The translations under genes were made by a program, and so were the position numbers. From positions 26,827,455 through 26,891,454 of the forward strand of contig CM074180.1 of the NCBI GenBank assembly GCA_037179385.1: 64,000 nt of DNA. The letters run 5' to 3'. Each line of letters opens with the position of its first letter. Position 1 is the stretch's first letter. Shown here piece by piece: positions 34,864 to 47,104 of the stretch. Under the pieces are notes generated by a model, which was not told where the DNA came from, ran no database searches, and saw nothing but the letters and a program-made list of their open reading frames with translations. The DNA comes from Holothuria scabra (taxonomy: Eukaryota > Echinodermata > Holothuroidea > Aspidochirotida > Holothuriidae).

Positions 34864-37293
34864 ATGGCTGCAGCAACATACACCCAACTTAATCACAACA
34901 GGGAGCAAGCAATGATGCGTAGAACAGCACCTCCAGTTGCAAAACGTGTCTCTGCCATTCAGGATGGTAGTAGGCATCAAAGTGCTCCACAGCCCTCACG
35001 CTTAGAGCAGATGCAAGCCAATTTTCAGCAAAAGTTGATGAAGGAAAAAGAAGCTAAGTTATTGGCCATACAACAGAGGCATCAAGCTCAGGCAGAAAGG
35101 GCTATAAAACGTACACAGACTGATGGCAGATCTGTGGTTTCAAATGAGAAAAAGGGTGTGGTACGAGATTTTTTTAAGGAACGTCGACAGATGGAGAAAA
35201 GTGGTAATTTTGATAGGTTACCTCCCCCAGGATCCCATCTTCAAAAAATGAGAAATGAGCAACTTAATATTCGTCATCAAGAAGAAATTAAGCAAAAAGA
35301 GCTTGAACAGTTTGCAGAAATGCAGAAGAAACAGTACATTCAGCCACAGCAAGTGAAGCAAGGATACAGCAAATCTAAACCTCTTGCCCCTATTAAACAG
35401 CCACAGACTGATCATGGACAGCACCAAGCTCCATTTACAGGTGGGCACTTTGAATCTCTAGAAAAACCACACCAAGCATTTCAGAAAAAACCAAAGAGGG
35501 CTCCTCTTCAGATCAAACAAAAATCAAACTCAGACAGTTCAATTGTTCGGCAAGAACAAAAGCCCAAAAGTTTCTCCAAAGTTAATCGAATTGATGTGAC
35601 AGGCACACCACCAAGAAAATTACCCAAGGTGGCAACAACTGGCAAGAAACAATCCAATCTTGCCCATCAAATGGAAAAGGAAGATGAAGAAAATACAGCA
35701 AAATTATCAGATTTTCAGAAGTGGCAACTTGAACAAGATCAACAAAGGGAAGAAAGATTACAAAAATATGAAGAGAAATTGAGGGCAGAGAGAAGAAATC
35801 AACCTTTCCCTTATGAAATTGCTCATGAGGAGGACTCACATGAGGATATGTATTATGAACAAATAAACCAGCAACATGCTCATGATAGACGGAGGCATGA
35901 GTACAGTGATATTTCTGCCAAGGAGAGAGAGTTGGAACGTTTGCTTGCTAAACACCAAGAGGACCTAAGGAAGTTGGAAATGAGTGACAATGACGAGGAA
36001 GATGAAAATCAAAATGTGAGGGAGGTCCCCTCTTACCAGACAGCAAGCAGCAGAAATAAAGCAAAACATCAGAACAGGCAGAAACAAACAAGGCAGAGAT
36101 TAGATTCTTATGAAAATTATGAGGACCGCTATGGGTATGATAATGCTGATAATAACATCAATAGACCATTTGATGCATCACGTCATCTTAATGCAGAGAT
36201 AGAATCAGACCGAGTTCCAAGCAGAAAAGTAAAAAATATTGAGATGAATTCAAGAGTAAAGAGAACACCAGATGTGCCATATGGTCAGTTTGACTATAAT
36301 ACAAAAGAACATTCTCAAGCTGATATTTATGTTCAAGCAGCTTTGAATGAAACTGATGAAACAAGCCAGTTGAATCTGAAACCCTGTCAAAATTGTGGCC
36401 GAAAATTTGCAGCTGACCGTTTAGCAAAACACAAAGCAATTTGCAAGAAAGCCTCAAAGTCCAAAAGAAAAGTGTTTGACTCAACAAAACATAGAACAGA
36501 AGGAACAGAACTAGCATCATATACTAGGAGAGGACAACACCTTAAAGAACCTGCTAAGGTATGAATTCCCTACTTAAAATGGGAGGGTGGGGGTTAGGCA
36601 TGGGGGAAAAAGTTGAAAAACTTGGAAGCTTCTCCCTGAGAAATTTGACCATCTGGAGGAAAGTTTTAGTAATAAGAAGGAAATTTCCCTTTCTGTATAT
36701 GAAAAAACAGAAAGAATTGTGGGAAATTTTTCAGGGAAATAATTCCTGGGGTTGGGACAAGTATGTACTGTAGCTGAAGCTTTAGATATAGTCCTAATAA
36801 AACTGGTGTCATTAATTGTTTGTCTAGCTCTCAAACTATAATTGATAATACAAATTTTTCTACTTAATAGAAACACTGGAGTTTCTACATAAAATAGGCC
36901 TGTTGTCCCTTTTGATTAATTTTAGCATGAGGGAAGTTACCGATATAGATACCGGATTATTGAATGGCACAATTTTTGTAGCGAAGTCGACAAGATGAAA
37001 TACCAACTCCCTTCATTATAAATATTTGTCTTTTCTTTTAGAAACGTGATAACAATTGGAGAAAGAAACATGAAGAATTTGTGAATTCTGTGAGGGAAGC
37101 TCGTAAAGTACAAGCCCATCTAGCCAAAGGTGGTAAGTTGTCTGATTTGCCACCACCTCCACCATCAGAAAACCTCGATTACAAGCAGTGTCCATATTGC
37201 AACAGGAAGTTTAATCCCACAGCTGCTGAAAGACACATACCCCACTGCAAGAACACAAAAAATCGGCCTCGCCCTCCGCCGAAAAGAAGATGA
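34864..37293 (+). CDS. ZC2HC1C: Zinc finger C2HC domain-containing protein 1C-like
   Basis: Two coding exons (34864-36558 and 37042-37293) join in phase 0 to give 648 residues. The splice sites are AAG|GTATGA and ttcttttag|AAACG. The protein ends with two identical-geometry C2HC fingers: C508, C511, H523, C527 and C615, C618, H630, C634, each C-x2-C-x11-H-x3-C. That is the signature of the FAM164/ZC2HC1 family. The N-terminal region is a basic coiled coil (LEQMQANFQQKLMKEKEAKL, near residues 45-70). A second coiled coil, ELERLLAKHQEDLRKLE, lies near 360-376, followed by an acidic stretch. The molecular role of the family is poorly defined; ZC2HC1C is chosen over 1A/1B because of the long coiled-coil N-terminus and the MLH3 linkage. 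The start ATG directly follows an acceptor-like ttattcttag. Confidence 0.88.
37042..37293 (+). CDS. ZC2HC1C: ZC2HC1C-like last coding exon, second C2HC finger
   Basis: The exon encodes KRDNNWRKKHEEFVNSVREA, a Pro-rich spacer (SDLPPPPPSE), the finger QCPYCNRKF...HIPHC and a basic tail ending RPRPPPKRR before TGA. GGTGGTAAGTTG at about 37130-37141 looks like a splice donor, but reading through it gives the expected second finger, so it is taken as unused. Confidence 0.88.
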   Translation, partial: KRDNNWRKKHEEFVNSVREARKVQAHLAKGGKLSDLPPPPPSENLDYKQCPYCNRKFNPTAAERHIPHCKNTKNRPRPPPKRR

Positions 37294-40200
37294 AGTCTGG
37301 CATACTGTAGCGAGTCTTATCCAATGCGGCTGCCTGGCATTTTTGTCTCTCAGAAAGAGGGCTCTGTCATATGGGTCCTACGCAGATATAATAAGCCATA
37401 GGTTCCAATGTAAAATGGCTCGGTGATACTTAGTTGAGGCTGAAATTGAGGGGCGAAAGCGGTGATCACTGTTCAATCATTTTGAGTTAGTTAGATATAA
37501 GATTTAAGGACACACCAACACAAATGTGTTACTGAATATGTGTCAAACAGTTCAGATACTGTGCAAGTCCTCCCATTTAGTTGCCGACAGGCGGGGAATG
37601 CCGTGGGATATTCTACAACCTCCAGCCCGCAGGGGGACTCAGTCATTTTTAAAAACCAGCTGGTTAGTATATGTAGGTCTAAATAATTCTTATTTCAAAA
37701 CATTTTTAGTCATAGAAACATCATTCTCCAAGGAATTTCTCACATAACTAACATAATAAGCAATTTCATATGGCCTTGTGTCTATCTGGGTACAAAAATA
37801 AGGACATGTTACAGAAAATCCCATTCTAAAAGAATTAACTTGTGTGATACTTAAACAACCCATTCTATGCATCCATAATACATTTCACTGAGTGTTATCC
37901 AAAATAATTGATGCATTCCACTGCACCCATCAAAATAAGCTCCCTGGTTATTTGTTTATCCATTGTTACCTCATAAGACTTTAAATATGCGTATTAAGGT
38001 GTGGTGGTGAAGGCACAATAGACTAGCCAATCAGTAGGTCAATGGATAAGCCAATCAATACATGTTCATATTAAAAAATATTTAAGTGTAGAAGAGAAGC
38101 AGAGAAAAAGAAAGTGTTCCATATAAGCAGAACTTATTGAGTACTTTGTGATTCTTCAAAATTATATCCTAAGAAGCATCATTGACCAGTCTGTGGTGTG
38201 TTTGATTTGGTTTTTAGCCCATTAGACCATTTTTAGGGATGAAATTTTGTATTTTATTTTTGAAAATTTTAACCCTCTGTACAACTGTCTCTTACTTTGT
38301 GGAGAACTAAAGTCACAGAGTTCTTTAAAACGACTTTGGAAAGAACATGTAGGCCTAGCCAACAAGAATAAGCAACGGTAACATTTTCAACTGCACCTAA
38401 GTTTTGTGCAACTGGTAGGACCAATAAGAGTGCACCCTCTGTTGACTTTTTCTTGGCTGGCAGCCCCATTTACTGTGTAGAGTGTGTAGTATTAAGTGTG
38501 TTTACAGTGTATGTATTGCCAGGTGAAAATGTATGCATGTTCCCTCTGTATTCATTTTGGAACATCTTTGAATGAGTTGTTGAAGTGTGGGGGTGAGGGT
38601 ATATTATGATGCTGGTTTGATGCAATTTGTTGATCATGGGCACCTTCTTGACAGCTTGATGTTGAGTCAGTAAGCAGATCTGGCTCAGTAACTGTAGTAA
38701 TTATCACACAGAAAGAGAGAGAAGCAGACATTTATTTTGTGTAACTCTTCCCATTAGGTTTCATTTTCATAGTAAGACGTTGTTGGCCAAGGGCCATTTC
38801 ATCAGCTGTTATATCTGCCTTGTAGTCAAAAGAAAACTTCCTTTGTTTCCATTCTTTGTTAAAGATTGATTTATACCTGTTTAAAGATGGTGTTATAATG
38901 ACGCATGCTGGTAGCATGTTCCATACGCTATGCTGACTTCTTTGCAAAACAACTTTTTAAGAACGTGGCTTATGAATCTTAAATGAATGAGTGCGGGTAC
39001 TAGAATCAAATGTTTTTTGAAAAAGTGTGGCTTTCCCAGCTGCATCACTACTTTTGATAAGTTGTCATAAGTATAGGAGGTCCTGCAATGAAGTTAAGTT
39101 GCACACACATGACGAAATCTAGCCCGATGCTCTCCACATAGCAACAGTGTAAAAAATGCTCTCATATCCCACTGACCAGTGACCACTCTGCCTCTTGACT
39201 GACTATACTGAGATAACAGAACAAAGATCCCTTAAACAGTCATAGGCTATATCTTCATATAGCAGTCTTCTGACACCCTATCTGCAATAACCCGGAAAAA
39301 GGCCTTGAAATCCAGGTTTTAAGAGCATCGGGCAAGTTAGCGTAATGTGAGTCAGCTTCTGCAAACACTGTGTACAATGTAGGAGTGCACACATGCTGTT
39401 TCGATTGCGGTAAAAAAGTTGATTTTCTAACCTCAGTAATCTATTGTTCAGCCAAACCGACTGCTGGACATCTATTATTATCACTTCACCAAGCTTCTAG
39501 TCCACTTGGGTTGCAAAAAATGACACGGTACTATGGGGCTAAGGTTTCTGGACTTGGATAAAATGCCTTTGCATGGAGTGTTACTGTCTGTCAATCATCA
39601 AATTGTGTAATTGGGCAAGGAAGGAAATCAACTGTATATTTTTACTGTGACCAATTCGTCGTGTACTGTTTTAGGGGAGTGTCATTTATCTATTACTCAA
39701 CAGTATGGGCATTTGGGTGAAGGAAATGAATAAGTGACTTGGCAATAACTGTCAGTAAGATAAATGACTCTGCCCTTAATAACAGTTTATGTATTTTACT
39801 GTAAGGTTTTTATTAGATCTTGAAGATTATTTAACAATGTTATGAGTTTAGTGCAAAATATGTGCATTCAACACCAATATCAAAAGCTGAAATAATGTAG
39901 ATTTTATGAATTGATTGTGAAAATATGAGCACCTGTCACCTTGAAAGTGTTTATGATAGTGCTTGAAACATGAAAGCTGTTTAAGTTGTAGTGTTATTTA
40001 AAGACATTACCATATATGAGATAAGAAGTATTTTAATAAATATTCAAAAAGTTTGAGATGTTCCTTGCTCTTGAATAGATGCTTCTGTAAATGAGAAGTA
40101 TAATTTAACCTTTGGCATCTGCTGCATTCATGAACTACTATTTTACAGTGTGCAAAAATAGTGGTTGGGTTTACCAAGTTTGGTACATATTTAGTTTGAG

Positions 40201-42691
40201 GTACAGTATTTCTTTTAATGAAGAGATCTCACTTTTTGAAGACTAAAGCTTTTCCAAATAAATGTGAAAGGGTATTTCTGTTTTGGAGGTTTGTATTCTC
40301 AGAAGTCATGTTATAACATAGTAACAAATGAAAACATGTAATATAGAAGTTTTTACAGCATTCTCTTTATGCACAAATTGCACATAAATTCACAGGCACA
40401 AGTTTGTGGGCTATATCTTTGAAAAGCAATATTTTTTCCTTCTGTTTCTTGTTACTCATTTTATATATTCACCACTCCTTTTCTAACTAATTGATTTATG
40501 TCGGGTCGGTCGCTGTTTTCGCTTGTTTTCCTTAATCTTTTGCTTTAGGAAAAAGGATCCCCAGGCCTTAAGTTTTAGATATTCCAGGTGTGCTGCAAAT
40601 CACCCTCCTCAGGAAATTTAGGAGTGTGGTAGGTGTGCTGTATTAAACTTAAATAGATATGTACTGTATGAGGCCCATTCCTCATCAAGGTGTGCAAAAA
40701 TCACACTTCGCACAGTGATTTTAGGCGAGTGATGGTGTGTGATCACACTCTCAAGCCTCAAAATTAGGCGTTGATCCATCATCCCTCAGGCTCAGAGGTT
40801 GATAAATGTTGGTAAATGAAAAAAGTTTAATCAAATTCTTTTCAGTTACAGTAATGTACTGTACTATTATCAAGTTTCACAATACTGATTTGTTTTTTAG
40901 TTGTTATATAACATACCTCTGTTTGGTGCTATTCATAATCTGTAAGTGCTCTAACAATGGACCATTGTAATTTTCACAGAAAGGCAATTCAGAGAAAGCC
41001 CTTATTTAAAATCTTCCCAGGTGCCAGGAATTGCAGCTTGTGGTATGTCATAATTATTTTTGTTAATTTTGCAGATTTTTAAAGATTTGTGTGCTAGTGT
41101 GAAAGTTATGTTACAGAATGTATTTGCCTTGATCACTGTAATTGAATCTTGCAAAAGGGAGTTTTTTTTTTCAATAATATTTCTATTTTTACTTTAAATA
41201 TTGTGATATTGACACATGACCTTACAGGACTCTTTCTCACAGGAGGGAGGGGGGGGTGACCTTTTGCCCAACTCCAGATCACCAACCAGGGCATAATCTG
41301 TGCCCAACTGAGGCACCAAAGTCTACCTGATTCAGCAAGGTTTTGGCCAATTGGGGGGCTGCAGCCTCCTCATCCCATAGGGCCATGTCCTTTATTGACC
41401 TAAGATACTTAACAAAATTTATGTTACATAGAAATTGTTTAAAATCTATCCACGCTTCTGTAAATTATCTTTTTAGTTCTCCAGGTGGCTCATTTAGAGT
41501 GTAACCCAGTCAATGTTGTGAGGCAAAAAGGGCTGAGGAGGGAGGGAGGGGCAGCTGGGTGTAACTGGTGGAGAGGAGAAAATTTCAGTGACATGTCTAG
41601 TTTGATGTTAGGGATATCTCTAGCTTGTGCTTGACTGTTTAGTAAATTTTTCTGCATAGTAACAATGGGGTATTTACAATATGGAGATCTTATATGGAGA
41701 TCTTACAGGTGTATACTATCTGTGGTTTTCTCATGGTTGGTGCTTTTATGCTTGCTTTAAACTTATTTAAACAATTATAATTTATGAAAAAGTAGTGATA
41801 GACTTTCTGATATGAAAAAGAATTGCATTAAGTGCAACGGATTTTACTGAACTGAATTGGGACTGAACAGTTGTTTCAATTTTAAGCATGCAAGCCTGAA
41901 AATGTCAAATTTTATACCATAATGAGAGGGCTCCTTGCCCCATCACCTCACATGTGCCTATCATGTAGTTTGAAGGCTGCAGACTGCAGAGACAGGATCT
42001 TTGATTGGCATTGTACTAGTAACAAGAGAGAATTGCCTCAATGATTTTGCAGAGGAATAATCTTGTCACAGTACAGTACTGTGTGTTGAATAAGAAAGGA
42101 GCGAATTCTGAGCTTACTTTCTTCTTACTGTAAGTCTGTGTCATTCATTGGGTGTATTGTTTGAGAATATTTATCTAGAAAATATATTTAAAGAATATTT
42201 TACTTGCCAACTTTATCAAATGTTGTGAAACTGTAAACTTCAAATATTAATAAGTGGTGCCCTTATCATCGAGAGAAAAGATAAATTGTGAATTGTAGAG
42301 GCTGATAAAATCTTTTCAATAGATTATAAAGTAAGGTAGGTTAATATTGTTTGCACATTTTCTCAAATGAATATAAATTAATTTTCTAGCATGTTTTCAG
42401 TCATGTATAGGCCTATTGAAAATGATATTATGTTCAAAACTTCATTGAATCTAAAATGTGACAATTTTGGGGCCAATTATATGAACTAATGGTTCATGTG
42501 AAACGAAACTACCTCTGTTATCTTTATTGAAGCTGTTTGTAATATTATTGGTGGGTGCCTGGTGGTGAATTTCACTCACATCTTCAATTATCTTTGCTAA
42601 ATTGTGTTTTCCGTGACAGAGGAAACCTGTGGGTGTGTATACAGTGAACTGTTAAATTATTTTGTATATTTGCGTTTGTGATGTTCAACCG
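37294..42691 (+). other. 3' UTR/flank of the ZC2HC1C-like gene, no further gene seen
   Basis: AT-rich, low in open frames and without recognised exons. AATAAA occurs at about 40035 and 40258, so a long 3' UTR is possible, but the true polyadenylation site cannot be chosen from sequence. A dispersed repeat sits at 40563-40790, and a short tandem (TATGGAGATCTTA twice) at about 41680-41708. Confidence 0.5.
40563..40790. repeat. Dispersed repeat, copy 2 (mate at 382-560)
   Basis: Block order matches copy 1: AGGCCTTAAGTTTTAGATAT, TCCAGGTGTGCTGCAAATCA, CTCAGGAAATTTAGGAGTGT, then AAAATCACACTTCGCACAGT and CTCAAGCCTCAAAATTAGGC. This copy is longer by an insertion of about 40 bp after the GTGTGGTAGG block. 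Confidence 0.6.
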
Positions 42692-42695
42692 TTAA

Positions 42696-43256
42696 AATGT
42701 GCCTCAAGTAAAAAAATTAAAAGAAATATATTTAAGAAAATGAAAAACGAATTCTAACAGTCCAACTCCTATCTTCATATGACATTCCTGAACTAAGATA
42801 TAAAATGTTGAAGTTTATTCCCTTAAAACAAATCGGTCTATTGCGCAATAGTTTGTGACTTTCTTGTTGTACAACTCACATAAAAAGCTTTGTTTTCCTT
42901 TAAAATTAAAAAATGTTTTTATGACCTTGAACACTTCCTGTTTGTTTGCATAGCATGTTGCACAAGGAGGGCTGAATTAATTACACCACCTCATAAGAAT
43001 AAGGGTGCCATCACACCTTGGTACACGGTGCAGTAACTTTCGGAAAAACAAAGAAATACAAAGATTGTAATTTGAGTAGTACAAGAATGACATCACAAAT
43101 TATTGCGCAATGTACCATTTTAATTTGAGTGAATAAACTTCAACATGTAATATCTCAGCTCAGGAATGTCCTATGAAGATGGAAGTTGGACTGTTGGAAT
43201 TTATTTTTCATGGTCTTTAATATATATTTTTTGAATTTTTTTACTTTAGGTACACT
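42696..43256. mobile_element. TTAA-type MITE, copy 3, complete
   Basis: The element is 561 bp, flanked by TTAA at 42692-42695 and 43257-43260. The ends are AATGTGCCTCAAGTAAAAAA and, on the other strand, AGTGTACCTAAAGTAAAAAA. The TIRs extend about 130 bp through ATGAAAAACGAATTCTAACA and the TCCTATCTTCAT block. It gives the best family reference with 6575-7116. Confidence 0.88.
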
Positions 43257-43281
43257 TTAAATCCATCCTTATTCATGTTCA

Positions 43282-44795
43282 CCAGGTGTTTGGAAACTCG
43301 GCTGTGAAACTCCATCTAACTAACTTCATGTTTTATCATGGTAGTTGCAACTCTTTGCTCTATTCTAACACCTCCCTGCTTCAACAAGTTCAGTCTACAT
43401 AAATTATTCCAGGTACGCTGTGATCTTTGACCTATTTTCTACTACCAGCCAACAGTCTTATAGTTAGCTCATAATATTAAATGGCAAACTGAGGCAAATT
43501 ATAGACTCGAGAAAGGCTTTTAGAAAACTGTCAATAAGCAAAATCAGTGAATGGCACCTCGTTTTAATGTGTGACATCATATTTAATTGCCCTAAAATAT
43601 TCATGAGATAAGATGTATCAAACTTTCAACTCGTGTATCCCAAAACATACGATGAGTTATGAGTTAGCCAGTGTTGAATTCATTGCCAAATGTGTAAGTG
43701 TATTAGGTGTTATACTTGTCTGCGTTGAATATAACCTTATTGTAATGGCGATATGATGCTTGTTGCTCCAATTGAGCACTAATTAGCCTTCTAGAATCAA
43801 ATATTGAAAGATACACTCTAAATCGTTTTCCATGAAGTCTCTCTTCAAAAAATACTTGACTACAAAAAAATACTAAACTAACAACCAGTCGATAATTTTG
43901 GTCTTCAAAGAGATTGAAATTTGTGAAAGCAAAATCCACAGTCTATTAATAAAGCTGCATGAATGGAACGGGTGATTGATTCTGATGTTAAAGCTTCCCA
44001 CTCACCTTCCCTTACAACCAATTAATTTGTTGCTAATGGTATTTACATGGCCGTCGACAGCAGTTTTCTCCTGCTTACAGTACTTCTATTGATTGTTCTA
44101 TTAAACTTTCACGCTAGAATTGGGATGCATAACTGTTTGAGCAGATCAACAGCAACAGAAAAATTTCCAACCCTCTCGTGTAATTTAAAAACAAATTTAC
44201 TCAATATTATAGAGTCCGTCAAAAATGTTTAATTGATTATTGTCGTTAAGGGTGGGCGAAATTGAAATACGCTCTGTTTGAGGTGTGAAGGGTCCAGCAA
44301 ACGAAGGCGCACATGTAGGGTGGGTGGCGAGATGGGTTTCCGAGGAATAAACCTCATGTAAACAAAGGAATCCTATTCACTTCAGAATAGTCTATTCATC
44401 ACCCTTCAGTTACCTATTCATCTAACATTGAACTAAGCCTTATTACATGAATTTTCTTTTGTTGCCAGAAGTCTCCTGTTAGCAATTTATACTTGGGCAA
44501 CTCTAGCTGTCTTGGGTGATTCCCACCAGACCCAAGATAATTCCCACACCAATTTTGGACAATTTAAACGTGTGTTTGCTGCATTGTGGACAAGATCGAC
44601 GGTTTATTGTCAATATTGGGGAACGGGGATAACCTCATTTTCAAAAAAAAAAAAAAAACACCGTGTGAAAGAAAGTCAATTGGCAATTTCTCAAATATTG
44701 GTGTGGAGCATGGTGCCCGTTAAAACTGCCCACGATGGTAGAAGTTTTCTGAGTTAGTTAGATGGAGTTTTACGGTCCAGTTTCCAACCTACTGG
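43282..44795. mobile_element. 1.5-kb TIR element with 4-bp duplication
   Basis: The terminal inverted repeats are about 45 bp: left CCAGGTGTTTGGAAACT...GAAACTCCATCTAACTAACT, right on the other strand CCAGTAGGTTGGAAACT...AAAACTCCATCTAACTAACT. TTCA flanks both sides (43278-43281 and 44796-44799). It begins only 22 bp after the neighbouring TTAA element. The internal frames (43939-43703 minus, 44047-44232 plus) match no transposase I know. The superfamily is unassigned; 4-bp duplications occur in Chapaev- and Sola-like groups. Confidence 0.78.
44047..44232 (+). CDS. Short hydrophobic-start ORF inside the TIR element
   Basis: The 61-codon frame starts MAVDSSFLLLTVLLLIVLLN, a strongly hydrophobic segment like a signal peptide or anchor, and ends without further features. 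It lies wholly within the 43282-44795 element. No homologue is recognised, and a chance frame is the likelier explanation. Confidence 0.15.
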   Translation: MAVDSSFLLLTVLLLIVLLNFHARIGMHNCLSRSTATEKFPTLSCNLKTNLLNIIESVKNV

Positions 44796-45823
44796 TTCAA
44801 GTCAAGCCGGCCACTGCCTTTTTTCCAGTTGTGGCTCAATGGTGCGTATGTGATATCTGTCTACTCGGTGCGTGGCGGATTTTCAAGAAAACATTTTTTG
44901 CTTGAAATGCCCTTTAGAATTTTTCGATTTTCAAAGGGTGTCTAGATGCAAACTAGTGCCATATATGTTGCTTTAACCAGAGTTTTTAAAGTCAAATCCT
45001 AAAAAGTCCTGAAAAGAATCAATACTTTAATGTAGCATGAGTTATCATTCTGAATGGTCTGCAGAACTCCAGAGTGATGAGGGCTTTAAGTCGTGAGTTG
45101 GAACCTCGGCGTAAAATCCGAAGCTTCTTTATGCTGTTAAGTACACTTGGCAAGGGTTGACATTTGGGCCGTATACATATGGGTCCAGGGTATAGTATTT
45201 ACAAACACTACAGTAGGACAGGTCACGGAAGGAGAACAACGTGATAGACTCAGAATTTGGACTAAGGTGGGAATTCCTTACCGTCGGGAAAAGTATCTAA
45301 ACGGAGATTCACTATGGATTGGCACGGGGCGTACCAATACTTTACGCCGCAGAAAGGCTCTCATATTCACCGGGTATGATATTTCCGAGCCCGTTGATTT
45401 TTTTATTTACACCTTACCCCACCTCTGCCTACATATAAATGTCGATTAAATAAATATGCACGCAAAATTTTCCACTGTCAAAATGTGGCTGAGCTACATG
45501 TGCCCCATGCCTTCCCCCTTCCCCGTGGCTGTGCCATTGAGAATGGGTGGTTATACACCCCACCCTAAACGTAATTGTGGGTGGCACTTTACATCTTCTT
45601 ACCATTATTACATGAAAATAAATCTTCGTACTTTGCAGGGAAGAGCTGAGGTATCGCTCGTTCCCTATTGGATAAGCTTTGACTTTCAATCGTTTTCTTT
45701 CAAAAGTCTTTACAAAATAACTAAATTTTGTGCGCTTCTCGCTCTTTCGTTTCGCATACTTATCGACTCTGTTGTTTTATTCTCAACGTCTCAATGTCAT
45801 TCAATAAAAAAAAAAAACACTAA

Positions 45824-46457
45824 AGGTACGTTCACACTTGTCCGGCAACGGTAACGGAAGCGGCAACGGCAACGGCAAAAATATCCCACACAATAGAAAA
45901 TGAAAGACTGTTCACACTAGCACGGCAACGGCAATGCAGCAATCAGGTAAAAATGCGTCCGGCAAAAAAGTAATCGCACATGGAGCGATTCAACGCCATT
46001 TGCCGTACGGCAAAAAACCTACCAACTTCAATGTGTGCAAGCATCTGCCTTTCTGACCAGCGGGAGCCAACGGTACGGGGACAGGGACGTTCTGTGATAT
46101 CCCGCCCAAAACAGTGCACAAATTATTTGGGTCCGTGCAACGCCCTTTCTTCTGATCTATTTGATACGCAATTGCCATTAAAAATATCAGCTCCTCATCA
46201 ATTTCTGCCATGTTCGATAATCAAATAATGGAACCAGGGAGGTGTGATTAGTTACACCTCCCTGATGGAACAAATTTGTCAGGTTCAAATACCAGTCAGT
46301 ATCATCCGGTAAAATTTTTACCGTATGCTGTAAAGTAATTTTTGCCGTCATATGTGAACAGCTCTGCCGGATTGCCGTTGCCGTTACCGTTGCCGTTGCC
46401 GCTGCCGTTGCCGCTGCCGTTGCCGCTGTCGTTGCCGTTAAATATGTGAACGCACCT
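45824..46457. mobile_element. MITE with AGGTxCGTTCACA ends and GGCAAC repeats
   Basis: The element is 634 bp. Its ends are AGGTACGTTCACA and, on the other strand, AGGTGCGTTCACA, flanked by TAA on both sides (45821-45823, 46458-46460). This suits a PIF/Harbinger-type 3-bp duplication. Subterminal tracts of GGCAAC (45842-45875) and their complement GCCGTT (46370-46440) are mutually complementary and extend the foldback. A compact hairpin, CAGGGAGGTGT/ACACCTCCCTG (46235-46264), sits inside. Confidence 0.8.
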
Positions 46458-46460
46458 TAA

Positions 46461-47096
46461 GACATATATAGCTGACTGCATTTTCCCTTTAAGTTATATT
46501 CTTGTCGAGTTAGGATGCGAGTGATTCCCATGTAGTCATGGATCTATTTTATCATGTTCTACAAAACAAATGGTTCTCAAACCACCATCATGTCCTCCGC
46601 GCTCTTCAGACCCTACCTGCCTACCTCAGTTTTATCCATATTATCTATACCTTCTAATATGATTAAGTTCGTAGTTTTACGCCCTTAACTTATAACCCTC
46701 TCATCGACTTTTCCACCTTCTTATTTGAACATATACTAGCCTAAATTAATGCAAATCAAATAAAACGCACTTCCATTTACCTATATTTCGTATCTAGTAT
46801 AAAGGGAACAATCGCCGGTCTCAAACACTAGTCGATCTAAACTCCTATAAACAACCCCTCCCCACCTGAAATGTAAATTAAACTCGTTAGAAAGGAGATA
46901 GATGCCACTGAGCGAAGCCTTTTTCAGTTTTTTGAGATGTATAAATGATTAACTTAACTGGAAAACCTCCACAATAGACCCCATCCAATGGTATTCATCC
47001 AATGTGCAGGGGCCGTGGAGACGGAGGACATAAGTCCCTCCACTTTTTCTGTCGTAGACATTTTGAGTCGCTGTCTGTTGCTATTCTGTTGTTGAG
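46461..47096. other. Intergenic, no gene seen
   Basis: Unassigned AT-rich sequence between two transposable elements. No motif, RNA or coding signal recognised. Confidence 0.5.
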
Positions 47097-47104
47097 TATA
47101 TTAG

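Noticed and set aside
37130..37141. GGTAAGTTG as a splice donor in the last ZC2HC1C exon
   Set aside because: Using it would remove the second C2HC finger, whereas read-through gives the complete family signature and a proper stop.
45147..45449. 100-codon plus-strand frame
   Set aside because: No similarity I can name, no splice context, and it lies between transposable elements; likely chance.
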